NCBI GenBank assembly: GCA_002359185.1
Contig: DEML01000096.1
Span: 98,428-162,427, forward strand
Source of the DNA: Planctomycetaceae bacterium UBA2671
GTDB lineage: Bacteria; Planctomycetota; Planctomycetia; Planctomycetales; Planctomycetaceae
Reading direction: 5' to 3'
DNA length: 64,000 bases
The stretch's first letter is position 1, and the number at the start of each line of letters is the position of its first letter. Position numbers and translations under genes: made by a program. The notes below the pieces were generated by a model. That model made no database searches, was not told the DNA's origin, and worked only from the letters and a program-made list of their open reading frames with translations. Positions 9,815 to 19,329 of the stretch are shown in pieces.

Positions 9815-10759
9815 TCAGGAATTGACTTGCAGGCGTCGCAAATCTTTAGGTAATGGAAATGTTACACTTTCCTGACGAATCGTCCTCTCATCGATTTCTG
9901 CACCGAGGGTCTGCTCCAGATAATTCAGACATTCCTGCACAACAACTTCCGGAGCACTGGCACCGGCTGTGATGAGTACCGTTTTAATTTCCTCGGATTC
10001 AAACCACTCTGGCTGAATTTCATGGGCACCATCAATCAGGTAAGAAGGTCGTCCCATACCCTCGGCAATTTCCTGTAACCGTTTGCTGTTGGAGCTATTC
10101 TGACTCCCTAATACGAGAACGAGATCCGCTTCATCTGTCAATTTCGAGACGGCTTCCTGACGATTCGTTGTCGCATAACAGATATCTTCTTTTGGAGGAG
10201 ATTCGATCTGCGGAAACTTTTCTTTCAAAGCTGCGATGACAACACTCGCCTCCTGAACCGATAAAGTCGTTTGTGTCAAATAAGCAATTTTGGCGTCGTC
10301 GGCAAAGCTGAGACGTGCGACATCCTCAGCCGTTTCGACGAGCGTAATACTCTCGGGAGCTTCGCCCATGGTCCCGATCACTTCATCGTGACCTTCGTGG
10401 CCGATCAGAATAATATTGTAACCATTCTTGGAATATTTGATCGCTTCGAGATGAACTTTCGTTACTAAAGGGCAGGTCGCATCAATTGTCTGCAGATTAC
10501 GTTCACGAGCCAGTTGACGAATTTCTGGAGAAACGCCATGCGCACTGAAAAGGAGGATCGAATTTTCAGGCACTTCATCGATGTGATTGACGAAAGTGAC
10601 TCCCTCATTAGTGAATCGATCGACAACATGCTTATTGTGAACAATCTCATGAAAGACGTACACGTTAGCGCCAAACATGCGAACCGTCTCTTCGAGACAC
10701 AAAATTGCCATATTCACGCCTGCACAAAAACCACGCGGATTGGCCAGGATGACTTTCAT
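9815..10759 (-). CDS. ispH: 4-hydroxy-3-methylbut-2-enyl diphosphate reductase
   Basis: This 314-residue protein has the three iron-sulfur cysteines of IspH/LytB at C12 (GFCAGV), C96 (ATCPLV) and C194 (ICYATTNRQ). The substrate-binding histidines are in HEIVHNKHVV, SAHGV and GHEGHDEVIGT. It catalyses the last step of the MEP pathway, giving isopentenyl and dimethylallyl diphosphate. The length is normal for the family. The gene stands alone here, with repeat-rich DNA on both sides. Confidence 0.95.
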   Translation of the reverse strand: MKVILANPRGFCAGVNMAILCLEETVRMFGANVYVFHEIVHNKHVVDRFTNEGVTFVNHIDEVPENSILLFSAHGVSPEIRQLARERNLQTIDATCPLVTKVHLEAIKYSKNGYNIILIGHEGHDEVIGTMGEAPESITLVETAEDVARLSFADDAKIAYLTQTTLSVQEASVVIAALKEKFPQIESPPKEDICYATTNRQEAVSKLTDEADLVLVLGSQNSSNSKRLQEIAEGMGRPSYLIDGAHEIQPEWFESEEIKTVLITAGASAPEVVVQECLNYLEQTLGAEIDERTIRQESVTFPLPKDLRRLQVNS

Positions 10760-11119
10760 TCTCTATTATCCATCAGAATACGATTTTTATTTTCAGAGTG
10801 TTGTCACGTCGAAATTTGATGACGAGGCGACCTGTTCAATGTATCATACTCGTGCGAGCCAATTAAGAAAACCGCCTTTCATAGAAGAGGTTTTACTTTC
10901 CTTCTCCTTGGGGAGCGGTGATCTTTTCCTTTTCCTTGGGGAGCGGTGAACTTTCCTTCTCCTTGGGGAGAAGGGCTGAAGGCCGGATGAGGGGATACTT
11001 CGACGTTATAATCAGTGACACCGTCGTTTCCCCTCACCCTACCCCTCTCCCAGAGGGAGAGGGGACAGTTTTATTAGCGTTATTAAACGAAGACTTGAGA
11101 TTAATAAGGACAATTGATC
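10760..11119. repeat. Repeat-filled intergenic stretch upstream of the SPFH gene
   Basis: Three near-identical 26-28 bp units run head to tail at 10895-10920, 10921-10948 and 10949-10976, each containing CCTTGGGGAG. A GATGAGGGGA segment then pairs with TCCCCTCACC near 11029. The hairpin CCCTCTCCC-AGAG-GGAGAGGGG lies around 11043-11064. The AAGGA at 11106-11110 is the ribosome-binding site of the next gene. No coding sequence is supported. Confidence 0.75.
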
Positions 11120-12223
11120 ATGGGATTTTTCGATAAACTCCGAGCCGAACTGATCGATATCATCGAGTGGATCGATGACTCCCGGCACACCATTGTCTGG
11201 AGATTTCCCCGCTATCACAATCAGATCAAGCACGGAGCTCAGTTGATTGTCCGCCCCGGACAGATGGCCGTCTTCGTGCATCGTGGTGAACTGGCCGATG
11301 TGTTTGAGCCCGGCCATTACAAATTAACAACCGATAACCTGCCGATTCTCTCTACCCTTCAGGGTTGGAAGTACGGATTTGACAGTCCGTTCAAATCGGA
11401 AGTCTATTTTGTCAGCACGCGTCAAATCACCGATTTGAAATGGGGGACACCTAACCCGATTATGATGCGGGATGCTGACTTCGGTCCGATCCGTCTCCGT
11501 GCTTTCGGAACTTATGTGCTGAAAGCAACAGAGCCTCGTGCCCTGCTCAAAGAACTCGTCGGGACTGATAGTGAATTTGAAACTGATGAAGTCACAGAAT
11601 TGATGCGGTCGATGATTTCGACTTCTCTGGCCGACATCCTCGGGGAATCGAACATTGCTGCTCTTGATCTGGCGGGCAAATATCGAGACCTTTCCGATCA
11701 GTTACGTGCTCATGTAGCCGAGAGAATCGATGATGAATATGGTCTCGATATTCCGCAATTGTTCATAGTGAATATTTCGCTGCCCGAAGAAGTCGAGAAG
11801 GCGATCGACACTCGATCCAGCATGGGCGTGATTGGCGATATGGGCCGCTATCAACAATTCCAGATGGGCAAGGCGATGCTGGCAGCAGCCGACAATCCTT
11901 CCGGAGGAGGAGCGGCTGAAGGGATGGGACTGGGAATGGGCTTTGCCATGGCCAATCAAATGGTCAATGCTCCAGGTTTCCAAGGTCAAGCTGGCATGTC
12001 TGCTCCACCGCCTCCACCGGGTGGAGGTGTCTGGCATGTTTCCAGCAATGGTTCCAGCGAAGGTCCTTACACTGCTCAACAGATTATACAGGGACTGGCT
12101 GCTGGTCAGGTTCCCGCAAATGCCTATGCCTGGACACAGGGGATGCCTGCCTGGTCTCCCATTAATGAGATCCCGCAGTTCACTGCACCAACTCCACCGC
12201 CGCCTCCACCGCCTGCCAACTAA
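11120..12223 (+). CDS. SPFH-domain protein with C-terminal GYF_2 domain
   Basis: The ATG at 11120 follows AAGGA by nine bases; TTG 11114 is less likely. Residues 1-240 form an SPFH/band-7-like 'virion core protein' domain of the YdjI type (GFFDKLRAELIDIIEW, VRPGQMAVFVHRGE, ALDLAGKYRDLSDQLR). A Gly/Met-rich linker follows, then a GYF_2 domain (WHVSSNGSSEGPYTAQQI, then AYAWTQGMPAW), and a polyproline tail of about ten prolines. GYF_2 domains bind proline-rich or unfolded peptides. Relatives of this arrangement are linked to membrane stress, but no specific function is established here. A terminator follows at 12231-12267. Confidence 0.85.
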   Translation: MGFFDKLRAELIDIIEWIDDSRHTIVWRFPRYHNQIKHGAQLIVRPGQMAVFVHRGELADVFEPGHYKLTTDNLPILSTLQGWKYGFDSPFKSEVYFVSTRQITDLKWGTPNPIMMRDADFGPIRLRAFGTYVLKATEPRALLKELVGTDSEFETDEVTELMRSMISTSLADILGESNIAALDLAGKYRDLSDQLRAHVAERIDDEYGLDIPQLFIVNISLPEEVEKAIDTRSSMGVIGDMGRYQQFQMGKAMLAAADNPSGGGAAEGMGLGMGFAMANQMVNAPGFQGQAGMSAPPPPPGGGVWHVSSNGSSEGPYTAQQIIQGLAAGQVPANAYAWTQGMPAWSPINEIPQFTAPTPPPPPPPAN

Positions 12224-12230
12224 AAAAATC

Positions 12231-12267
12231 GAAATGGATACTTGCCCTGAGTGTCCATTTCTTTTTT
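12231..12267 (+). terminator. Rho-independent terminator of the SPFH-GYF gene
   Basis: GAAATGGA (12231-12238) pairs with TCCATTTC (12254-12261), followed by a run of T. It begins eight bases after the stop codon. Confidence 0.75.
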
Positions 12268-12341
12268 GTATTCAAGTATAATCAAAAAGCAGCTCCCACC
12301 CCACATCCAACCGATTTTGGCTTTTCCAGAGGATGCCCGAC

Positions 12342-15300
12342 ATGCAACGACTGACGATACTAGCGATCACAATCATTTCTATTGGATTTTTCGCAGCTCC
12401 TATCATTCAAGCTGGACCAATCTCAACAGACGATGCGAAGCAATCCTTTGAATTGCGAGAAGGATATCAATTATCGCTCGTGGCCAGCGAACCCGAAGTC
12501 ATCGATCCTGTCGCGATGGCCTTTGATGAAACCGGCCGACTCTGGGTCGTCGAAATGCGGGATTATCCCAATGGCCCTGCAGAAGGAGAATCCGGGAAGA
12601 GCCGTATTAAAGTTTTGCGAGATACGGATGGCGATGGATATTACGAAACCGCTGTCACCTTTGCGGACAATTTGCTATTTGCCACAGGAATCCTGCCGTG
12701 GAAAGGTGGTGTCATCGTGACGCTTTCCGGCAAAGTGGAGTACTTCAAAGACACCAACGGCAACGACAAATTTGATGAACGGGAAACCTGGCTGGAAGGT
12801 TTTGCACAAGAGAACCCTCAATTGCGAGCTAATCATCCGACATTGGGTCCAGATGGTTTCATCTATGTCGCCAATGGACTCCGCGGCGGCACAGTCACTT
12901 CTGTCCGTGCAGACTGGCCTCAACTGACAGAGCCGATTGAATTACGAGGAAAAGATTTTCGTTTTGATCCACACACGGGAAAGTGCGAATCAATCGCGGG
13001 TAATGGTCAGTTTGGAATGTCGTTTGACCAATGGGGAAATCGACTCATCTGCTCAAACCGCAACCCCTGTATGCAGGTGATGCTTTCTTACGATCAACTC
13101 GAGCGACAACCGCGAGCCGTCATTAAAAGCCTGGTCCATGATGTCTCCCCCTCCGGCGTCGATTCCAAACTCTCCGCACTGACCGGCAACTGGACCACCT
13201 CGAATTTGCATCAGGGTCAATTCACAGCTGCTTGTGGAGTTCTCAGTTCCCAATCTCACCAATTAAGGGATATCAGCTTATATCCAAATGAGGATCCCGG
13301 TTTAAAGAATTCCTTCATTTACGCCTGCGACCCAACAGCCAATCTCATTCATCGAGATCAGTTGACATACTCCGGTTCCACATTTGCAGCCAGGCAACCG
13401 CATCAGGAAAATGAATTCCTGGCCAGTCGCGATGAATGGTTTCGTCCGGTCAATGTGAAAATTGGCCCGGATGGATCATTGTATGTAGCCGACATGTATC
13501 GAGCAGTCATCGAACATCCTCAGTTCATGCCGGATGAATTGAAAAAACGTCCCGATTTGACATTGGGAAATGATCGCGGAAGGATCTGGAAAATCACAGT
13601 TGCGAATCCAGGATCAGAAGTCACCTCCATCAACAATGTTCTTCCAGAGGATGAATTAAAACGACACCTGATTCTGCTGGAATGGTTGAACAGTAAAAGT
13701 GAATGGAAGCGGGATACTGCGTTTCGGATCATCATTGAAAATCAGGATGAAGGTATTCTTAAAACCACGCAGCGATGGCTGACTGAGCAATCCTCTGGTG
13801 AACAATTCCTTGTGGCCATTCGATTGCAGAGGTATTTTCGGCTATTGAAAGAGGAGCATCTGCTTTCCGGATTGAAACACAAGGACCCCCGTGTCCTGAA
13901 AGAGACATTGGGCATGATCAGCGATTTTCAGAATCAGAAGGATTCCGAATTTTCTGATGCGAAACTGTTGCCAGCCGTGCTGAAGTGCCTGAAAGATGTT
14001 CATGGACCTGTCCGTTATGAAGCCCTGCTGGCTCTGCAGAATTTTTCTGTTGATGACGTAGAGATCATGCCCTCGGTTGTCGATTCCGTTGTGAAGTACA
14101 ACTCAGATTCCTGGTCTGTCCTGGCAACTTTACTTTTATTTGATTCTGAACAACTGGTTGATCTGCTGAATACAGTCCTGAATTCAAATGTCGAAGTCGT
14201 CCAAAAAGTAAGTTATGCACAGCAGATCGCCGAGTTAATCGGCCGAATTAATCAGCCCGAACAAGTCGATGCCGTCTTGGTAATTCTGTTTCAGCAAACG
14301 CCTCCACGATCCAATTCTGAAATCAGTCCTGTCCTTTCAGGTCTTGGTTCCGGGTTAAAATCGAGAGGCGTGGTTTTGTCAAAACTGATATCCACTTTTA
14401 TTAATAAACCGGATCACAAATTAGCTGCTCAGCAGATCGCCTCTTTCACAGAAGAATTAATATCTCCTTTCAGTCAGACGGATGACCAGACGCAGCAAGT
14501 ACGAGAATCCTCCCTGAATGACAAAGTGAGTATCATCTCTCTGTTGGAGTATCTCCCAGCCGGAACGACCCGAGGGGTATTGGATCCCTTGATTGAAGAT
14601 CCGACATTACCTGTCGACTTGAGAATCGCTGCCCTGAATTCTCTGGCAGGTGGAGACCATACCATTACACAAGAGCAGACAGAAAATCTGGTGAACCTCA
14701 TCCGTAGTGAAACCCCGGCCATGCGGCGGGAGTTGATTGAATTCTGTCTGAAATCGACTCCGCGAACGTTGATGCTTCTCAAAACGATTGAACAGGGAAA
14801 ACTCAAATTCCGCGAACTGGCTGGAGATCAGCAGACGCGAATTGCGCGATCTCGTGATCAGCAAGTTTCTGCGTTGTACAACAAATTGAAATCGTCACAA
14901 ACAGAATCGAATCGCGATGCGGTTTTAGCCGCTTATCTCTCGAGTCTCGAACAGCAGAAACTGGATCGCCCCGCAGCCGTTCGCGGGCATGAACTGTTCA
15001 AGCAGCATTGTGCAATCTGTCATCAAATTGGAACTGATGGCGTCCGCGTCGGGCCGGACATCAGCGATACCCGCACCAAACGCAGCGACGAATTATTGAC
15101 GTCCATTCTCGATCCGAATCGCGCGATTGATAATAACTACTTCAGTTATACTGCCGTCACCGCAGAGGGAAAAATCGCGACCGGAATTCTTGCCGAAGAA
15201 ACCCCATACTCCATCACACTCAAACAGGCCAAAGGAACCACGATATCGCTCCAGCGGGAAGAAATCGACGAGTTTGCTTCCGACGGCGTCTCTTTCATGC

Positions 15301-15404
15301 CTCAGCAATTCGAGAAGAACATCTCCAAAGAACAGATGGCCGATTTAATTTCTTACCTGAAGAACTGGCGATATCTGGAACAGGGCGTTCCGTTTGTGGA
15401 ATAG
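12342..15404 (+). CDS. PVC-type membrane-bound dehydrogenase with c-type haem domain
   Basis: ATG 12342 lies nine bases after AGAGG; the in-frame ATG at 12333 would touch the Shine-Dalgarno. A signal peptide (MQRLTILAITIISIG, ending IIQAGP) exports the protein. The first ~400 residues form a PQQ/sorbosone-dehydrogenase-like beta-propeller (EPEVIDPVAMAFDETGRLWVVE, DGSLYVADMYRAVIEHPQFMP). A long alpha-helical HEAT-like region follows. The last 130 residues are a cytochrome c domain with CAICH near residue 890 and a possible Met ligand in SFMPQQ. This is the planctomycete/verrucomicrobial family of very large periplasmic dehydrogenases; substrates are unknown. Confidence 0.88.
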   Translation: MQRLTILAITIISIGFFAAPIIQAGPISTDDAKQSFELREGYQLSLVASEPEVIDPVAMAFDETGRLWVVEMRDYPNGPAEGESGKSRIKVLRDTDGDGYYETAVTFADNLLFATGILPWKGGVIVTLSGKVEYFKDTNGNDKFDERETWLEGFAQENPQLRANHPTLGPDGFIYVANGLRGGTVTSVRADWPQLTEPIELRGKDFRFDPHTGKCESIAGNGQFGMSFDQWGNRLICSNRNPCMQVMLSYDQLERQPRAVIKSLVHDVSPSGVDSKLSALTGNWTTSNLHQGQFTAACGVLSSQSHQLRDISLYPNEDPGLKNSFIYACDPTANLIHRDQLTYSGSTFAARQPHQENEFLASRDEWFRPVNVKIGPDGSLYVADMYRAVIEHPQFMPDELKKRPDLTLGNDRGRIWKITVANPGSEVTSINNVLPEDELKRHLILLEWLNSKSEWKRDTAFRIIIENQDEGILKTTQRWLTEQSSGEQFLVAIRLQRYFRLLKEEHLLSGLKHKDPRVLKETLGMISDFQNQKDSEFSDAKLLPAVLKCLKDVHGPVRYEALLALQNFSVDDVEIMPSVVDSVVKYNSDSWSVLATLLLFDSEQLVDLLNTVLNSNVEVVQKVSYAQQIAELIGRINQPEQVDAVLVILFQQTPPRSNSEISPVLSGLGSGLKSRGVVLSKLISTFINKPDHKLAAQQIASFTEELISPFSQTDDQTQQVRESSLNDKVSIISLLEYLPAGTTRGVLDPLIEDPTLPVDLRIAALNSLAGGDHTITQEQTENLVNLIRSETPAMRRELIEFCLKSTPRTLMLLKTIEQGKLKFRELAGDQQTRIARSRDQQVSALYNKLKSSQTESNRDAVLAAYLSSLEQQKLDRPAAVRGHELFKQHCAICHQIGTDGVRVGPDISDTRTKRSDELLTSILDPNRAIDNNYFSYTAVTAEGKIATGILAEETPYSITLKQAKGTTISLQREEIDEFASDGVSFMPQQFEKNISKEQMADLISYLKNWRYLEQGVPFVE

Positions 15405-15716
15405 GGGAAAGTGAAGCCGATAACGGAGCTATTAAAATATTTTGAATCGCCTGGACACCAGGATAAACAAGAGTTCTTTCAATAAATATTATTGGAACCA
15501 CGAAGGCACAAAGGCACGAAGAGTTCTGTAACAACAAGACCTCAAATTCATAATGATGTTTTGTTATTGATTTTCACGATTCATAAATCTCTTTGTATCT
15601 TCGTGCCTTCGTGGTAAAAACAAAACTGATCAACTCAAATCTATTTTGATGTTTTAGATCTTCTTATTTCACTTGGCGACTTGGCGGTTCAATCCAGCAT
15701 CAAGTCGGAGACCAGT
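15405..15716. repeat. Intergenic repeats, families D and D2
   Basis: No gene is seen in this convergent gap. An inverted repeat has arms GGAACCACGAAGGCAC (from 15494) and CTTCGTGCCTTCGTGGT (to 15615). A separate piece, CTTGGCGACTTGGCGGTTC (15672-15690), reappears in inverse orientation at 26574-26592 with one mismatch. These are repetitive, non-coding elements. Confidence 0.75.
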
Positions 15717-17090
15717 TCAATTGGGCCAAATCAGTGCAATCGTAATGTCCATGACATTCGTGTGAGTCGGGCCAGTTTTCAGCAGGCCACTGCATGACTC
15801 CAGAAAATGGTAGGCATCATGTCTTGCCAGAAAATCTGCAGGGGATAAGTTCATCTTTTCTGATTGACGAATGACGTCCAGATCCGCAAAGCCGCCTGCG
15901 GCATCGGTGGGACCATCTTCACCGTCTGTACCGCCTGCAATTAAAACAAATCTGTCTGCCAGCTTGGGATGCTTATTCAATTCCTGCACAACTGCAAGTG
16001 CCACTTCCTGATTTCGGCCACCTTTTCCGGGAACATCCACCCCGTTTAATGAGACCGTTGTTTCGCCGCCATAGAGCAGGCAGAGTGGCTTACTGATTTT
16101 TTCTCCCTGATTGAGGGCTTCTCGAATGATTTTTTGAGCCAGTAGATGAGCTTCCCCCTGATTGAACGAACCAGTATTGACGAAATCAAATCCGAGTTTT
16201 TCTGCTGCTTGCTCACAGGCGTTTAAGGCAATAGCATTGCTGCCAATGATCTGATTGAAGACATTGCATGAACTCTCTGCTTGAGAATTCTGTCTCCCAA
16301 TTTCAGCGAGGTAGATCTTGATTGATTCTGGAATTTCCTGCCTCAGATACTTCTTCAAAATCGAAAGTGCATGAGCGGGATCCCGCTCTGCGGCAACTGT
16401 TGGTCCTGAAGCGATTGTTTCGAGAGGATCACCGATGACATCGGAAATGATCATGGTCATTATCGTATTTGCGCGACAGGACCTTGCTAAACCACCCCCT
16501 TTAATTTTTGAGAGATGGCGACGAACGAAATTCAGTTCCTCAATGGTGGCTCCTCGTCTGCTCAGTTCTCGCGTGACAAACAGTTTATCCTCAAGGGAGA
16601 TTGCATCCACTGGAGCAGGTAATAATGCACTCCCTCCGCCAGAGAGCAGGACCAGGACCAGATCTTGTGGATCTGCATTTTCAACCAGTTCTAAAATTTG
16701 CTTTGTACCCTCCACTCCAGCTGGACGAGGTTCGTTCACCCCGGCTGGGCGAGCGGCATGGACATGAATGGCAGTCTTGTTTTCATTTCGATTTTCATCG
16801 AGACAATCAGCCGGCACATTCACCCAACCTTTAACACGCTTATTGAGGAACTCGGAGCCAAGTTGTTCTTCAAGCCCTGCGACCATTCCCTGACCGGCTT
16901 TGCCACCACCAACGACAATCAAATTCCTGAACTGATCCAAAGAGAACTTCTGATCTCCCAGTACAAGCAAATCATTTTGTAATTTCACATTATTTGCGAT
17001 CAAGTGTCTCGAATCGATTTCGGCTACACCTGCACGCCAGATTGTCAAAGCTTGTTGACGACGTTTCTGGATTTGGTTCTCATCGGTCAT
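15717..17090 (-). CDS. Glycerate 2-kinase, MOFRL/DUF4147 family
   Basis: This 457-residue protein has the N-terminal DUF4147 domain (VVGGGKAGQGMVAGLE, LLSGGGSALLPAP, INNVRRHLS-like NFVRRHLSKIKGGGLA). The C-terminal MOFRL domain has GGETTVSLNG, GKGGRNQEVAL and GGTDGEDGPTDAAGG. The family phosphorylates D-glycerate at position 2 using ATP, feeding glyoxylate or serine carbon into glycolysis. Older annotations call it hydroxypyruvate reductase TtuD. No other glycerate-pathway gene is adjacent. Confidence 0.9.
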   Translation of the reverse strand: MTDENQIQKRRQQALTIWRAGVAEIDSRHLIANNVKLQNDLLVLGDQKFSLDQFRNLIVVGGGKAGQGMVAGLEEQLGSEFLNKRVKGWVNVPADCLDENRNENKTAIHVHAARPAGVNEPRPAGVEGTKQILELVENADPQDLVLVLLSGGGSALLPAPVDAISLEDKLFVTRELSRRGATIEELNFVRRHLSKIKGGGLARSCRANTIMTMIISDVIGDPLETIASGPTVAAERDPAHALSILKKYLRQEIPESIKIYLAEIGRQNSQAESSCNVFNQIIGSNAIALNACEQAAEKLGFDFVNTGSFNQGEAHLLAQKIIREALNQGEKISKPLCLLYGGETTVSLNGVDVPGKGGRNQEVALAVVQELNKHPKLADRFVLIAGGTDGEDGPTDAAGGFADLDVIRQSEKMNLSPADFLARHDAYHFLESCSGLLKTGPTHTNVMDITIALIWPN

Positions 17091-17408
17091 AACAAAGGAT
17101 ACATCTTATAATTGTGTAGTAAGGGAACGTGGCGAGCCTTGTAGTTCGACGATCGATAAAATCAGGATAATCGTTAATACCTGTCTTTAATGGAGTGATT
17201 GCCAACCTTGGTTCTGAACGGGATTCAATAAATTATGTGGTTCATGTCAATCGTAACATTCGATTTGCAGACAATTAAGCTTCCAGTAAAGGTCGGGATT
17301 GCAATTTCCCGGTCAGCCGACGACAGTATAGCTTTGAATCCGGCAAAGTCGCGACTGCGGCTAATGCTTCACACTCGTGGTTTCCCTGACGTTCAAGAGG
17401 AATAGTGG
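17091..17408. other. 318-bp divergent intergenic region
   Basis: Separates the divergent glycerate kinase and a secreted-protein gene, so both promoters should lie here; none could be assigned. The half near 17409 is GC-richer and has a small hairpin (CGGGA-TTGCAATT-TCCCG, about 17294-17311), suggesting a structured leader. AAGAGGAA at 17395-17402 is a good ribosome-binding site for the gene at 17409. Confidence 0.45.
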
Positions 17409-18236
17409 ATGTTGACTTCCCTACTGACATGCCTTCCCGCTCGTAGCCTTTGTTTGAGCGTACTCTGCTTGCTTGCAACTTCTTCCCTGGCATCTGCACA
17501 AGGGCTGGTCTGGAATTTGCCGGAATCTGGTACGGGGGTCAAATACACAGGCGACTATCGCCAGACCACTTACCGTCCTCAAAGCACCCAGGGAGATCTA
17601 TCTCTCGACTGGCGCCGCACAATGGAAATTCGCTGCCTGGAACGAGAGATGGCCGACTTTCAGGGAGAGAATGTCGCGTGTGTCTGGCTCGAATACGAAG
17701 TTGTGACAGGCCAGCAGGTCGATGGAAATTTGGAATCTGGACCAGGTGGAACTCGAATTTATAAAGTGCTCGTGCCTGAATCGGCCATCAATGGCATTGA
17801 ATTCTTTCAAGCTGAAGTCCCCAATGCCTTCGTGCCTGTTGTGAAGGGTTTCCAGAAAATTGGTGATGGAGAAGTCGAAGAATTTAAACACCCGGTTCTT
17901 CAAATCTTTCCGGTTCTCTCACAGGTTTTCCTGAATGAGAAAATGACGGTGGCTGGTACAGAATCGATTTCGGTGACAGCCGGGCAATACGATGCTCAGA
18001 AAATCGAGTGTCAATCCGCCATCGAAGATCCACAATCCCGTACCACAAACACCACCGAGGTTTGGGTGGCAGATGACATCCCATTCGGGACCGTGCAATG
18101 GAAAGTTCGTATCGATCGCGAAGTCAAAACTGCTGCAGATACGCGCGACCAATTTCGCAAGCATTCTGAAATTACCATCGAAATGCAAGCGGCTCAATTG
18201 ATCGAAGATGTGACATCCAAAATCAGTAATCAATAA
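17409..18236 (+). CDS. Secreted protein of unknown function
   Basis: This 275-residue protein starts at ATG 17409 behind AAGAGGAA. It has a signal peptide (hydrophobic core SLCLSVLCLLATSSL, predicted cleavage after ASA). The mature part is rich in beta-type sequence (GVKYTGDYRQTTY, ACVWLEYEVVTGQQ, TTNTTEVWVADDIPFGTVQWKV) and has no transmembrane helix. The last segment resembles the beta-strand pattern of lipoprotein-carrier-like folds that report on a 'protein of interest over baseline' conversion factor, but this is only a fold impression. No family was recognised. Confidence 0.75.
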   Translation: MLTSLLTCLPARSLCLSVLCLLATSSLASAQGLVWNLPESGTGVKYTGDYRQTTYRPQSTQGDLSLDWRRTMEIRCLEREMADFQGENVACVWLEYEVVTGQQVDGNLESGPGGTRIYKVLVPESAINGIEFFQAEVPNAFVPVVKGFQKIGDGEVEEFKHPVLQIFPVLSQVFLNEKMTVAGTESISVTAGQYDAQKIECQSAIEDPQSRTTNTTEVWVADDIPFGTVQWKVRIDREVKTAADTRDQFRKHSEITIEMQAAQLIEDVTSKISNQ

Positions 18237-18479
18237 TTTATTAATAAACTATTTCCCTCTCAATTTCTAGATTCCCGACTACTAAAGGTATACTCCCAAA
18301 ATACTGACCAATTTCATCATTTTAATAAACTGATACGATTTTAACTGAGTACTCCTTTGAAAATAGAGTTAAACACATTTTGAAGTTATTTACCTGCTAT
18401 TTTTTAATTCATCACAGAAATTTTTTTAGACTTCCCATTTGGCGAATCTTCGACTGCACCCACAAATTCTTTAGAGACG

Positions 18480-19265
18480 ATGAAAAACTGTACTGACTTG
18501 TACATTGAAAATTTTGTCGCAACTATGAACGGAATTATGGGGCTAACAATGCTTTCTTCGAAGCCGCACATGAACCTTGCATCAATGCCAGACAAGTCTA
18601 TTTTTGACTATTCCTCTCTCAATTATTCAGGCGTAGCGCTACTTTCTGAAATCTCCACCTGTTTGGGGCAAGTTCTGAGTCAGAGTTTGAGCATCCATGG
18701 CATCAAACCAGAAATTCACTCTGACCACATTATCGATGAATTAATGGGTGCAAATTCAGGAATTCCTGTGATTGCGATTCTCGATCCTCTCAATGATCCT
18801 CATGCAACATTTGCACGAGCGAAAAGACTTCAGGAATGTAAAATTCCAATGGTATTTCTGACGCAGAAAATTAAACCCGCCTGGCTTGGCTGGGCTCTCC
18901 AACTCGGTGCGAGTGGTTGGATTACCATGGATTCTCCAGTTGAGGAAATTGTTTCGATTATCTCTCAACTTACGACGGGACGTATGAAGCAGTTCTGGAG
19001 TTCTAAAGCCCGTCAAATGCTGGATCTTTCTGAAGGCAAACCTCAGCTAGCCGGAGATTGTGTCGCATCAAAATTAACATCCCGGCAATTGGAAGTCTTT
19101 GTGCAGTTGGCCAAAGGCAAAACGGTAAAAGAAGTTGCCACTGACATGAATCTCTCTGAAAAATCGATCGACAGTCACAAATACCGAATCATGCAGCGGT
19201 TAATGTTGCACGATCGCGTTTATCTGTCACGACTCGCAATTCGCGAAGGTTATATCGACGCATAA
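18480..19265 (+). CDS. LuxR/NarL-type regulator with degenerate receiver
   Basis: This 261-residue protein ends in a LuxR-type helix-turn-helix at residues ~197-257 (LTSRQLEVFVQLAKGKTVKEV, then LSEKSIDSHKYRIMQR). The N-terminal ~170 residues look like a receiver domain. VIAILDPLND could hold the phospho-acceptor Asp, but the N-terminal acidic pair is missing, and GWITMDS replaces the usual GYLLKD so the conserved Lys is absent. It is therefore probably phosphorylation-independent. No histidine kinase is adjacent. The upstream 240 bp is AT-rich and presumably contains the promoter. Confidence 0.8.
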   Translation: MKNCTDLYIENFVATMNGIMGLTMLSSKPHMNLASMPDKSIFDYSSLNYSGVALLSEISTCLGQVLSQSLSIHGIKPEIHSDHIIDELMGANSGIPVIAILDPLNDPHATFARAKRLQECKIPMVFLTQKIKPAWLGWALQLGASGWITMDSPVEEIVSIISQLTTGRMKQFWSSKARQMLDLSEGKPQLAGDCVASKLTSRQLEVFVQLAKGKTVKEVATDMNLSEKSIDSHKYRIMQRLMLHDRVYLSRLAIREGYIDA

Positions 19266-19299
19266 AAAAACCGTCGCCCTGTTTACGGCGACGGTTTTA
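19264..19299. terminator. Bidirectional terminator between regulator and ilvC
   Basis: AACCGTCGCC pairs with GGCGACGGTT around a short loop, flanked by an A run on one side and a T run on the other. It can serve the + strand regulator and the - strand ilvC, whose stop is about 30 bases away. Confidence 0.85.
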
Positions 19300-19329
19300 T
19301 CTTCAATTCATATATCTCTACTCAGAGAA

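Noticed and set aside
16670..16770. Insertion or duplication in glycerate kinase (RPAGVNEPRPAGVEGT)
   Set aside because: The second RPAGV aligns with the family's PxxAGVEGT segment, so this is normal family sequence with a chance repeat.
17281..17408. A c-di-GMP (GEMM) riboswitch in the leader of the secreted-protein gene
   Set aside because: GGCAAAGTCGCGACTGCGGC superficially recalls part of the class, but the GACGCAAAGC core and the tetraloop receptor are not present in order. A covariance-model search would settle it; not called.
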